This document shows positions 1 to 7,690 of a stretch of 64,000 nucleotides of DNA, one piece after another. The notes below the pieces were generated by a model. That model was not told the origin of the DNA. It did not search any database and worked only from the letters and a program-made list of their open reading frames with translations. Origin of the DNA: Butyrivibrio sp. GTDB lineage: Bacteria > Bacillota > Clostridia > Lachnospirales > Lachnospiraceae. The stretch spans positions 42,456-106,455 of the forward strand of contig SVGC01000013.1 in assembly GCA_015056495.1 (NCBI GenBank). Direction: 5' to 3'. The translations under genes were made by a program, and so were the position numbers. Each line of letters begins with the position of its first letter. Within the stretch, counting starts at the first letter, position 1.

Positions 1-31
1 AACTGAAAAAGAAGGAAAGGGGGATTCATAA

Positions 32-1279
32 ATGGCATATGACAAAAATAACTTCGATCCGAAGGCTGCTGCTGAAGCCAGGAAAAAGGAAATGGAGGAG
101 ATCACTGTAAAGCTTGAGAATGGTGTTAAGAATATCTTCGAAGGTGATATTTATCAGGATTATCTTAAGTTTTGCGCGAAACTCCCAAGGTACTCTGTAA
201 ACAATCAGATCCTTATCATGATGCAAAGACCTGATGCAACAATGTGCCAGTCATTCTCAGGATGGAAGGAGATGAATCGTCATGTCATTAAAGGCGAGAA
301 AGGAATCCGCATCCTGGCTCCAGCTCCTTACAAGATGGAGCGTGAACAGGACAAGCTTGATAGCAATGGCAAAGCTATTCTTGATAAAGATGGTGAACCA
401 GTAAAAGAAAAGGTAGAGGTTACAATAAATGCCTTTAAGCCGGTAAGTACCTTTGATATCAGCCAGACTGATGGAGATCCGATACCAACACTTGGAATTG
501 AGGAACTTACCGGGAGTGTTGATGGATACAAAACACTCCTTGAAGCAATACAGGAAGTAGTTCCTGTACCGATTGCCTTTGAGAATATAGAGTCCGGTGC
601 AAAGGGGTACTTCCATCTGGAAGAAAACCGCATTGCTGTTCAGGAGGGGATGAGCGAGGCGCAGACTGTAAAGACCATTATTCATGAGGCTGCACATCAA
701 GCACTTCATTCCAAAGAAAAATATGATCCGTCGAGTGAAAAGAAATCCAAAAATCAGAAGGAAACAGAAGCAGAATCCGTGGCTTTTGTAGTATGCCAGC
801 ATTACGGAATCGATACTTCTGATTACTCTTTTGGTTATCTTGCAAGTTGGTCTGAGGGAAAAGAAGTACCTGAACTGAAGGCATCCCTCAACATAATCAG
901 GCAAGCTGCATCAGAGATGATAACTAAGATTGATGATAAGATTCGCGAGAAAACTACTGTAAGAGAAATGGATGAGTTTATGGAGGCACATGGCGACGAA
1001 CTCCCTTTCGATAATCCGGAGGCTGACCAACCGGCAGGTTATATCAAGGTCACACCTCCGGTAGATTTTAGCGAATACAAGCCTGAACAGATAATTACTA
1101 TTACTGCGGAGAAGGCAGAGGCAGTAAAAGAGGAATCTTCTGAAAATGATAAAGCTATGGCAAAGAAAGCAGCTAAGAAGACATCTATAAAGGATAAGAT
1201 CACAGCCGGAAAACAAAAAGCGGCAGGACAAAAGAAAAGTAAATCTAAGCCTGGCAAAGACTTGCAGGCAGCAATGTAA
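32..1279 (+). CDS. ArdC-like antirestriction / ssDNA-binding protein with zinc peptidase motif
   Basis: The N-terminal ~120 residues resemble the ArdC N-terminal ssDNA-binding domain (phrases such as NNQILIMMQRPDAT and FSGWKEMNRHVIKGEKGI). It is followed by a metallopeptidase-like domain with an HExxH-type motif in IIHEAAHQALH. The last ~60 residues are a Lys/Ala-rich basic tail. Proteins of this family are carried by conjugative elements and protect incoming single-stranded DNA or oppose restriction; that role is family knowledge and is not shown here. It has a purine-rich RBS (GGAAAGGGGGA) upstream of the ATG and leads the mobilization gene run. Its substrate is unknown. Confidence 0.8.
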   Translation: MAYDKNNFDPKAAAEARKKEMEEITVKLENGVKNIFEGDIYQDYLKFCAKLPRYSVNNQILIMMQRPDATMCQSFSGWKEMNRHVIKGEKGIRILAPAPYKMEREQDKLDSNGKAILDKDGEPVKEKVEVTINAFKPVSTFDISQTDGDPIPTLGIEELTGSVDGYKTLLEAIQEVVPVPIAFENIESGAKGYFHLEENRIAVQEGMSEAQTVKTIIHEAAHQALHSKEKYDPSSEKKSKNQKETEAESVAFVVCQHYGIDTSDYSFGYLASWSEGKEVPELKASLNIIRQAASEMITKIDDKIREKTTVREMDEFMEAHGDELPFDNPEADQPAGYIKVTPPVDFSEYKPEQIITITAEKAEAVKEESSENDKAMAKKAAKKTSIKDKITAGKQKAAGQKKSKSKPGKDLQAAM

Positions 1280-1296
1280 AGAGAGGAGAACGTAGC

Positions 1297-1503
1297 ATGA
1301 ATAAGAAAATTGTATTTGGAGTAGTAGCAGGACTTAGTGTTTTGGCAGGTGTGGTAGTCAGCATTGTTCGTAGGAGCAACAAGAGATACGCTGTGGCAAA
1401 CGAACTTATTGAACAGACAGAGGATATCCTTGAGAGAACAATCAATGTTCTTGAAGAGGCCGAAGATATCTTTGATGGCTATGAACTTTGTGAGGAGGAA
1501 TAA
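1297..1503 (+). CDS. Small membrane-anchored element protein
   Basis: This 68-residue protein has one N-terminal hydrophobic segment (about residues 4-23), then a basic stop-transfer patch (RRSNKR) and an acidic helical tail ending in a Glu cluster. It has a good RBS (GAGAGGAG) and sits 17 bp after the ArdC-like gene and 5 bp before the next, so it is probably co-transcribed with the mobilization genes. I do not recognise the family. The topology suggests a single-pass inner-membrane protein with a cytoplasmic acidic tail, but no function can be assigned. Confidence 0.6.
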   Translation: MNKKIVFGVVAGLSVLAGVVVSIVRRSNKRYAVANELIEQTEDILERTINVLEEAEDIFDGYELCEEE

Positions 1504-1508
1504 CCACT

Positions 1509-1865
1509 ATGGAGAAAAAGAGAAAAACCAAGATCAGGAAATGGGATGAGATTGGTGGAGCCGCTGAAACAGAACTCGAAGAAACTACAGGGATTACAGA
1601 AGAAGATCCCGGTGTCGGTCCAGCAATAAGCAAAAACTTTATGCGTGGCATAGAGGATATGGTTGAGCAGAATGATAATAACTTTGATGGAGTTATCAAC
1701 AATCTGCCAGAGTCTAAGCCTGTATGTCAGGTTGATGCTGCTGAAGTCATAGAGGAAGAGCAGGAGAAAAAATCAATTCTGAAGAAGCTTCAGGAAACTC
1801 CTGTTGTACCGGATAAGCCTAAGCCTGCTACAACCTGTCTACTCTTTGATGCTATGGAGAGATAG
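1509..1865 (+). CDS. Hypothetical element protein, acidic
   Basis: This 118-residue hydrophilic protein has a very basic start (MEKKRKTKIRKWDEI) followed by Glu-rich segments and a Pro/Lys-rich C-terminal part. No signal peptide, membrane segment or catalytic motif is visible. It is packed tightly between the small membrane protein and mobC, with gaps of 5 and 2 bp, so it belongs to the mobilization operon. The family is not recognised. Its position and charge would fit an accessory DNA-processing or regulatory protein, but that is only inference from context. Confidence 0.6.
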   Translation: MEKKRKTKIRKWDEIGGAAETELEETTGITEEDPGVGPAISKNFMRGIEDMVEQNDNNFDGVINNLPESKPVCQVDAAEVIEEEQEKKSILKKLQETPVVPDKPKPATTCLLFDAMER

Positions 1866-1867
1866 TA

Positions 1868-2197
1868 ATGCGTGAGTACACTGATTATATCCGTATAAAG
1901 CTGAAAAAAGGTGAGCGTGAGAAAATCCGTAAGCGTATGGAAGAGGCAGGCATAAATAATATGTCTGCCTATATTCGTAAAATGGCCATTGATGGATATG
2001 TGATCAGACTGGACTTAAGCGATGTGAAGGAGGTGTCTCGCCTCCTTCGCATCAATGCCAACAACATCAATCAATGTGCTAAACGCGCCAATGAAACTGG
2101 GAGTTTTTATTACGGAGAGATCCAAAGAATACAGGTTCAGCAGGAACAGCTTTGGTCACTTTTGAAAGCAATATTGCAGAGGCTTTCGACGATTTAA
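1868..2197 (+). CDS. MobC-like relaxosome accessory protein
   Basis: At 109 residues this has the size and layout of MobC relaxosome proteins: a ribbon-helix-helix-like N-terminal part (YIRIKLKKGEREKIRKRMEEAG, NNMSAYIRKMAIDGY) and the family block LLRINANNINQCAKRANETG. Such proteins bind oriT near the nick and help the relaxase open the strand. It lies directly upstream of the relaxase with a 19-bp gap that contains the relaxase RBS. The assignment rests on the motif pattern and the neighbour. Confidence 0.85.
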   Translation: MREYTDYIRIKLKKGEREKIRKRMEEAGINNMSAYIRKMAIDGYVIRLDLSDVKEVSRLLRINANNINQCAKRANETGSFYYGEIQRIQVQQEQLWSLLKAILQRLSTI

Positions 2198-2216
2198 CGA
2201 AAAGAGGTGATGACTT

Positions 2217-3638
2217 GTGGCAGCTACAAGGCTGATTTCCATGCATATGAATAAAGGCAAATCTATTCAGCAGTGCATCAAGGACAGAACGGATTATGCT
2301 CAGAATCCTGAGAAAACAGAACATGGACAATTGGTCAGTAGTTATGAGTGTGATCCCAAGCTTGTTGAAGAACAGTTTGCTGTTTCTAAGAGGGAGTATC
2401 TTCAAAAGACCGGAAGAAAATATAACGGTGATGTTATAGCATATCAGATCAGGCAGGCCTTTAAGCCTGGGGAGCTTACACCGGAAGAAGCAAACAAGAT
2501 TGGCTATGAAACGGCAATGCGCTGGACAAAAGGACGGCACGCCTTTATCGTTGCAACTCACATTGACAGAGCCCATATTCACAACCATATCATCTACAAT
2601 TCCACAAATCTTAACTGTGATGGCAAGTTCAGGGACTTCATATTGTCAGGCGTGGCTCTGCGTAAAGTCAGTGATATAGTCTGCATAGAAAATGGACTAT
2701 CTGTCATTACACCAAGGAAGCCAAGTGAACGTTCCAAGCGAACGGTATATCCCAGCCGAAAAAGCTTCCGAGAAGAAATTCGTGAGGCAATCGATATCTG
2801 CATGGAGCAAAAGCCAAAGGATATGGATGAGCTGATAAAGCTGCTTTCGGAAATGGGATATGAGTGTAAATGCGGTAAATATGTTTCGCTTAAAGGAAGA
2901 TGTCAGCGTAAGTATTTACGTATTCGCTCTCTTGGGGCAGGCTATCGAGAGCAGGATCTGGAAAAGGTATTTTCAGGCGAAGCAACCTTTATCCCTAATC
3001 CTAAGCAGGATAAAAATGAGTTTTTCACTCCTGTAAAAGATGAGCCAAAGCTTGATATGCTGCTTGATATCCAGGCTTTGATTGCCAAAGGTAAAGGACC
3101 AGGTTATGAACGATGGGCTAAGGTTCATAACATTAAGCAGATGGCACAGACCCTACTGTTTTTGGAGGAACACGATATCAGAGATTATGCAGATCTTGCA
3201 TCAAGAGCCAAGTCAGCTTCTGAAAGATTTGGTGAGATTACTACCAAGCAAAAGGAACTGGAAAGTAGACTGGAGGAAATCGCTACTCTGAAAAAGCACA
3301 TCATAAACTATTCCAAGACTAAGGATGTCTATGCAGAATACAGAAAGAGCGGCTATAGCAAAAAGTTCTATGAAGAACATCGTGAGGCGATTACTTTGTG
3401 TAAGGCTGCGAAAGAAGCTTTTTCCAAGATTCAGGGAAATATCCCGAAGATAAAAGAACTGAATGAAGAATATGCCAAGGTTCTTCAGAAAAAGAAGGGA
3501 ACATATGCTGAATACCGGCAGGCAAAGCAGGATATGAAAGATTATCAGACAGCCAAATACAACATAGATCGATTCCTCAAATTTGAGGAGTCGGAAAAGC
3601 AGGCAGAAAAGCAAAAGACAACTGTAAAGTCACTATAG
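2217..3638 (+). CDS. Relaxase / mobilization nuclease (MobA/VirD2-like)
   Basis: This 473-residue relaxase should nick oriT and stay covalently attached to the transferred strand. The histidine triad typical of the family is clear in HIDRAHIHNHIIYNST (about residues 118-133), and the N-terminal part contains candidate catalytic tyrosines. The C-terminal ~170 residues are Lys/Glu-rich and probably coiled coil. The start is GTG, chosen because AGAGGTGATG lies just upstream and the first residues (AATRLISMHMNKGKS) match relaxase N-termini. A hairpin terminator follows the stop. It is the last gene of the leftward mobilization cluster seen here. Confidence 0.9.
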   Translation: MAATRLISMHMNKGKSIQQCIKDRTDYAQNPEKTEHGQLVSSYECDPKLVEEQFAVSKREYLQKTGRKYNGDVIAYQIRQAFKPGELTPEEANKIGYETAMRWTKGRHAFIVATHIDRAHIHNHIIYNSTNLNCDGKFRDFILSGVALRKVSDIVCIENGLSVITPRKPSERSKRTVYPSRKSFREEIREAIDICMEQKPKDMDELIKLLSEMGYECKCGKYVSLKGRCQRKYLRIRSLGAGYREQDLEKVFSGEATFIPNPKQDKNEFFTPVKDEPKLDMLLDIQALIAKGKGPGYERWAKVHNIKQMAQTLLFLEEHDIRDYADLASRAKSASERFGEITTKQKELESRLEEIATLKKHIINYSKTKDVYAEYRKSGYSKKFYEEHREAITLCKAAKEAFSKIQGNIPKIKELNEEYAKVLQKKKGTYAEYRQAKQDMKDYQTAKYNIDRFLKFEESEKQAEKQKTTVKSL

Positions 3639-3644
3639 TAATTG

Positions 3645-3688
3645 GGGAGATTCTATCAGCAGGAGCTGACGGAGTCTCCCGCTTTTTT
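3645..3688 (+). terminator. Terminator after the relaxase
   Basis: The inverted arms GGGAGATTC and GGAGTCTCCC are separated by about 17 nt and followed by TTTTTT. It starts six bases after the relaxase stop codon, so it should end the mobilization operon transcript. Confidence 0.7.
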
Positions 3689-3689
3689 A

Positions 3690-3957
3690 CGTTAGGGTAT
3701 TGTCGTCAGCGGCACTTTATGTGACGCGTAGCTCCGAGTGAAACGAGGTTCTGGGGGATTGGGGACACGCCCTCCAACAAGCGAGCTGCATCCGGTGATA
3801 ACCGATGCCCTGCTTGCGAAAATGGAAAATCAGACAAGCAGGAGAGAATGATTGTGAAAATGTATGTTGTTCGGGATATAGTTTTGAATGTAATTAAACA
3901 GAATGCCGAATCAAAATAGAATGGAAGTATGTAGGTTATAATAAATACGATAGACAG
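3690..3957. other. Structured non-coding region between relaxase and cargo operon
   Basis: No ORF of note is found in this stretch. It is more GC-rich than its surroundings and holds several hairpin-capable segments. One is GCATCCGGT paired with ACCGATGC, nested inside CAAGC and GCTTG arms. There are also G-rich and C-rich tracts (CTGGGGGATTGGGGACACG). It could be part of an oriT or a non-coding RNA, or the remains of a lost gene. Nothing here decides between these. Confidence 0.35.
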
Positions 3958-3990
3958 AAAGACTCACCTCATATTGGTGAGTCTTTTTGA
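3958..3990. terminator. Bidirectional terminator closing the cargo operon
   Basis: A perfect 11-bp inverted repeat, AAAGACTCACC with GGTGAGTCTTT, has a 7-nt loop. T-runs lie on one side and A-runs on the other, so it can act in both directions. It lies 14 bp beyond the stop of the minus-strand ATPase gene and faces the relaxase operon. Confidence 0.85.
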
Positions 3991-4003
3991 GCTATTATAA
4001 CTC

Positions 4004-5836
4004 TTATTTGTCTGGATTATAGACGTCATTTAGAAATCCGTATTGACCATGATCTTTGTCATGAGTAAATATTTTAGTACGTATTCCTGCTGATTCATCA
4101 GTTTCAGGAATGAAAGGCATTCGCTCTGTTTGTTCTATAAAGATAATTTGGTGATCTTTGGCGTGCTTAATAAGAAAGTTTATGAAGTTCTGTTTGATGG
4201 TTTCATCTTGCTCTTTATACTTTGATTCAGAAAACTGCGTTAATGCAGAATCTACTGCATAAAATCCAGGGGCGTATTTGTCTAATTCAATTAGGTATCT
4301 ATTCAATGCTAGTGTAGTAATGGTGTTAAGAATGGCGCAAATACCACCGCCACTAAAAACGGCTTTTTTCATTTTGTTGATTTCGATATCAAAGATATCC
4401 ATATTTAGGCGTGCAGTCTCAGCACCGCCAAATTTTGATTCTCTAAGAATATAGCGAAGTCTGTCCTCTAAACCGTGAATGAGCTGAGGGGTGAAGTCAT
4501 CTTTTATGTGATATTCTACAGATTTTGGAGTTTCTTGAGTTTCTTTCTCATATAGTTCATTTCTAAGTTCATATTCGTTTTCACGGATAATTTCAAGCTC
4601 GCTAGAAAGCCGAATGAATTTGAGGTTTTTATCGAGTTGTTCTTGAAACGCTGATAATTGGGGCTGTAGTTGTTCTGATATCATGGAATCTATATTGTGG
4701 CGTTTTTCTTCGAGCGACTCTATCGTGCTGATAAGTTCATTTTCTTGGAATTCAACAGTTGCTTGTGCATTTCCTAATTCCTTAAGGCTTTGTTTTATTT
4801 TTTCTAGTTCGGAAGCTGAAGACTCAATGATGGCAGGATCATTTAATACTTCGGTTTCGGTTCCACAGATTGGGCAAATGGTCTTTGTCGGTTCAGAACT
4901 ATCATTTGTGGCGCAGTCTACTATGAAGCCAATTCTCTTAATATCTGCTTGGTATTGAATTCGGAGATTTGAAAAATTATGTTTAACGGTTCTGGTTTCA
5001 GAAAGCTTACTATTTAGCTGGTATATCTTTGACATGAGTTCATCGCTTTCTTGAGTCGCTGCATTAATCATGTTTTGAAGCTCGGCGATTTTTTCTTTAA
5101 TCTGATTCATAGCCATATGAGGGCTTTGATTTTCAGCTCCTTCTAATACGCGCTCTATTTCTGCGCGCTTGTTAGCAGTATAGTTCACTTTGTCCAAAAG
5201 ATAATTAACTAGAGCTTGCCGCTTGCCTTCTGTAATTTTGGGGTCTTCTTTAGAATCAATATTTGATGCGTCTTGACCTGTAAGGAGAAATAATAAAACG
5301 GCTAATGACGCAGTTTCTCCGGCATTGTTTGGAAACAAAAGAGCAGAACTTTCCCTATCAACATCGCCTTGCTTGAGCATGAAGAGATGAAGCATGCTTC
5401 TCCATGTAAGCGCTTGAGTACTGTCATCTTTTTGGGCAGATCTGATTTTGTGGTCTTCATCAATTCCAAGTAGTTGTAAGTAGACAGAATTAATACTTTT
5501 CTTTGCGGAATGACTTGTACTGTAGTGCCCTGCAGTGAAGCCACCTCCACTAACATAGATTTTGGATTCGCCGATTGTTCGCTTTAGTGTTACATCACCA
5601 TTTTCAGTTGATAGAATTAAGGTGACATATTCATATCCATTGTTGTTATCTACGACTTTTGAAGGTCTGTCTTTCCTAGGAGTAAAACCGAATACATAAT
5701 CTATTGATTCCATTATGAAACTTTTTCCAGTATTGGAGGGACCAAGAACAAAATTAAGACCTGGGCAAAATTCTATAATTGAATCTTGATGGTTAGGACC
5801 GGATACAATTAACTTCTTGATATAGAATCTTTTCAT
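4004..5836 (-). CDS. SMC/RecF-like ATPase with zinc hook, DUF3732-type (ABC-3C ATPase)
   Basis: This 610-residue protein has an N-terminal ATPase half with Walker A GPSNTGKS (32-39). Two long coiled-coil stretches (about 205-300 and 335-430) flank a Rad50-like CPICG zinc hook at 321-325. The C-terminal half carries an ABC-signature-like FSGGG (494-498) and a Walker B-like FYAVDS (525-530). The residue after the Walker B Asp is Ser, and the usual switch-His region reads IFIEQT. Both are deviations from canonical ABC ATPases. In ABC-three-component systems such an ATPase is thought to sense DNA or nucleoprotein and license the effector. It overlaps the middle-component gene by 4 bp. Confidence 0.8.
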   Translation of the reverse strand: MKRFYIKKLIVSGPNHQDSIIEFCPGLNFVLGPSNTGKSFIMESIDYVFGFTPRKDRPSKVVDNNNGYEYVTLILSTENGDVTLKRTIGESKIYVSGGGFTAGHYSTSHSAKKSINSVYLQLLGIDEDHKIRSAQKDDSTQALTWRSMLHLFMLKQGDVDRESSALLFPNNAGETASLAVLLFLLTGQDASNIDSKEDPKITEGKRQALVNYLLDKVNYTANKRAEIERVLEGAENQSPHMAMNQIKEKIAELQNMINAATQESDELMSKIYQLNSKLSETRTVKHNFSNLRIQYQADIKRIGFIVDCATNDSSEPTKTICPICGTETEVLNDPAIIESSASELEKIKQSLKELGNAQATVEFQENELISTIESLEEKRHNIDSMISEQLQPQLSAFQEQLDKNLKFIRLSSELEIIRENEYELRNELYEKETQETPKSVEYHIKDDFTPQLIHGLEDRLRYILRESKFGGAETARLNMDIFDIEINKMKKAVFSGGGICAILNTITTLALNRYLIELDKYAPGFYAVDSALTQFSESKYKEQDETIKQNFINFLIKHAKDHQIIFIEQTERMPFIPETDESAGIRTKIFTHDKDHGQYGFLNDVYNPDK

Positions 5837-6294
5837 AATGTAGGCTCCTTAAGAGATAGGGCAGTGACACGATTTATTTCTTTTTCCATTTGATTTGAGT
5901 TGATATCTGGAAAGCGCTGTAATACTGCTTTTACTGCCAAAGAATATTCTTTTGCATAGCTATTATCCAGCTTTTGATATCGTTCCATCCCTGCATCCGA
6001 AATAGAATATGTATAACCTTCGGGTGTTATATTCAGATTTATTAATTGTTTTAATACAAGCTGTTTTAAAGCAGCAGAGGTTAATGCTTTTCTTGAGGCA
6101 TACTCGCTAAATCTATAGTTTCCATAACCATGGAGGTTTTTATCAATAATATCAAAATCTTCGGCATATACTGCAATAAAGTCGATAGCTGCTATTTGAC
6201 GTTCGTCCAACAATAGATTAGGAAGTGAGTTCATCATTACTACTATACGTTGAGAAATCTCATATATAGATCCGATTACTGTTCTATCAGTCAT
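5833..6294 (-). CDS. ABC-3C middle component-like protein
   Basis: This 153-residue, probably all-helical winged-helix-like protein lies between the effector-position gene and the ATPase. It overlaps each by 4 bp (ATGA-type junctions), which implies translational coupling and fixed stoichiometry. The size, the position and sequence features such as LLLDERQIAAIDFIAVYAEDF and a C-terminal YSISDAGMERYQ stretch resemble middle components of ABC-three-component systems. The family call is from memory of those systems and is tentative. It would be the adaptor between ATPase and effector. Confidence 0.6.
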   Translation of the reverse strand: MTDRTVIGSIYEISQRIVVMMNSLPNLLLDERQIAAIDFIAVYAEDFDIIDKNLHGYGNYRFSEYASRKALTSAALKQLVLKQLINLNITPEGYTYSISDAGMERYQKLDNSYAKEYSLAVKAVLQRFPDINSNQMEKEINRVTALSLKEPTL

Positions 6295-7247
6295 TTCTTT
6301 GCATCCTTATTTTTTATTTTAACCCAATTAAGCTTTCCGTCATTTACAAGATGATGACATACACCTTTTTTTATTCTTTCACTGATCCAATACGGGGAAG
6401 CTCCTAGTAGATAGTTGTTGACAGGAACTTTTACAGATTGTTCCATGACTGCAAGCATGCGTTCGTAACCGTCAGGGTATTTCTTCCTTTCTGTGTCCTT
6501 AACTCCATCATAAGTAGAATCTTTGAGGACTTTAAATTGATCTGCTAAGTGCGGTGCTTTGAGCTCTTGAACTCCGCGACGTATTGATTCTGCAGCGTAG
6601 TAATCCACACGCCTTTCATCAAGATCTTCTGCATAGTCTGGATATGACAGTAAGTCATCTTTGTTAAAAGGAACGATATTTTCTGCATCTCCATATGCTT
6701 TATACAGCTCTTCAATATATGTTTCTTCTTCCTTGGCTGCCTTAGCTGGAACATCTACTATTGGTGGATGGGGCAGTTTTTTTATTTTGCTTTCAATATC
6801 AGCAATTAGATCAAAATCAACACCTAAGTCATCTATTTTGGTGGATTGTTGAGATGTGGTTTCTTTATTTGCCATACTTAATAGAACTGTTTCTAGAAGA
6901 TAGGCACACTCTCTCTGTGGATTGTTATCAGGAAGCCCATGGCTTCTGAGCCATTCACAAACGCCATCATAGGAATCACTCTCATCCATTTTTTTATCGA
7001 GCCATTCTTCATACTTACCCAAATCACGGTTTTCATATATATATTTTGCATATTTGCTTGGAAGAGGACGCTTGCCAGAACCTGTGACGTATCGAGTTTG
7101 AGTTCCGGGATCTCTCCTTAATGGGATACATGCTTCTAACGCGGCGTCTTTTAAAAAATGTCCTATTAGCTCTACAAAGTATTCAGCTTCGTTTTTTCCA
7201 TATGAAAAAAATGGGTATAACCCTGAAGCATATTCAGAGAACGTCAT
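6291..7247 (-). CDS. Effector-position protein of the ABC-3C-like system
   Basis: This 318-residue protein is the first gene of the three-gene operon. The end (about residues 285-312) has the look of an ABC-3C C-terminal docking domain, with YWISERIKKGVCHHLVNDGK followed by LNW. The N-terminal region (FSEYASGLYPFFSYGKNEAEYF, then PSKYAKYIYENRD) is not recognised as a nuclease, TIR or transmembrane effector. It resembles a Firmicutes domain often seen at the start of uncharacterised defence-island proteins. No catalytic motif can be named. Start is ATG at 7247 with a weak upstream GGAGG-like element (minus strand). The effector role is inferred from position. Confidence 0.6.
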   Translation of the reverse strand: MTFSEYASGLYPFFSYGKNEAEYFVELIGHFLKDAALEACIPLRRDPGTQTRYVTGSGKRPLPSKYAKYIYENRDLGKYEEWLDKKMDESDSYDGVCEWLRSHGLPDNNPQRECAYLLETVLLSMANKETTSQQSTKIDDLGVDFDLIADIESKIKKLPHPPIVDVPAKAAKEEETYIEELYKAYGDAENIVPFNKDDLLSYPDYAEDLDERRVDYYAAESIRRGVQELKAPHLADQFKVLKDSTYDGVKDTERKKYPDGYERMLAVMEQSVKVPVNNYLLGASPYWISERIKKGVCHHLVNDGKLNWVKIKNKDAKK

Positions 7248-7279
7248 AATATATACTCCTCCAGATAACTAAAGAGAAA

Positions 7280-7314
7280 TGTTCCAAAATGTTCTAAAAT
7301 GTCCGATCTGTTCG
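7280..7314 (-). promoter_or_regulatory. Helically phased TGTTC repeats upstream of the cargo operon
   Basis: Four copies of TGTTC/TGTCC start at 7280, 7290, 7300 and 7309, so their spacing is 10, 10 and 9 bp. They lie about 33-67 bp upstream of the first cargo gene. Such phasing places every copy on one face of the helix and fits an operator for cooperative binding. The binding protein is unknown. Confidence 0.45.
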
Positions 7315-7690
7315 ATTGTTTAGTGGGGTGATTTTATAAAATACAGATGACGGTGAAGAAAGTAAGTAGAAATGAATGCTTTCGTCACTAAACCAAAGAA
7401 CAGGAAGTAAATCTTTCTTAAAATAATTCTATCATTGATGATTTGGTTGCTCAACAAAATCGTCGATAAACCGTATTTACTTCCACAAATTATCTCACAA
7501 AGCCTGAGATGGCCATTAAGGCGGTGGGATGCAATAAGAAGCAGATATATGGAGAAATCCATTATTACTTCTTAAGCATCCACCGTAGCTTACTGTGCCA
7601 TCTCTTTTTTTGCGTCAGGAGTCGGTGGATATTAGAACGGCTTCTTCTTTGCATCCTGCTGCTGATTGGTACAGGCAGAAAGGACAGTTT
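7315..7690. other. Divergent regulatory region and structured leader of the rha operon
   Basis: There is no supported gene here; the ORFs listed lack RBSs. The left part must hold the promoters for the minus-strand cargo operon and the plus-strand rha operon. The right part contains a long inverted repeat (7506-7537 with 7571-7604) followed by TTTTTTT, which is terminator-like. A second set of complementary segments can form a competing fold. The rha gene starts about 80 bp after the T-run. Confidence 0.45.
7506..7611 (+). terminator. Candidate leader terminator / attenuator before rha
   Basis: The segment from GAGATGGCCATTAAGG to GCGGTGGGATGCAATAAG is complementary, with small bulges, to CTTAAGCATCCACCG through TGCCATCTC, and a run of seven T follows. 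No plus-strand gene precedes it, so it would act inside the leader of the rha-xis transcript. No folding calculation was done. Confidence 0.45.

Noticed and set aside
257-904. 215-residue ORF antisense to the ArdC-like gene
   Set aside because: It has no RBS, no family signal and lies fully opposite a strong gene; it is a shadow frame.
7595-7690. N-terminal extension of the Rha protein in the ORF track
   Set aside because: It runs out of the hairpin leader, lacks an RBS and does not match Rha proteins, whereas ATG 7691 has an AAAGGA site.
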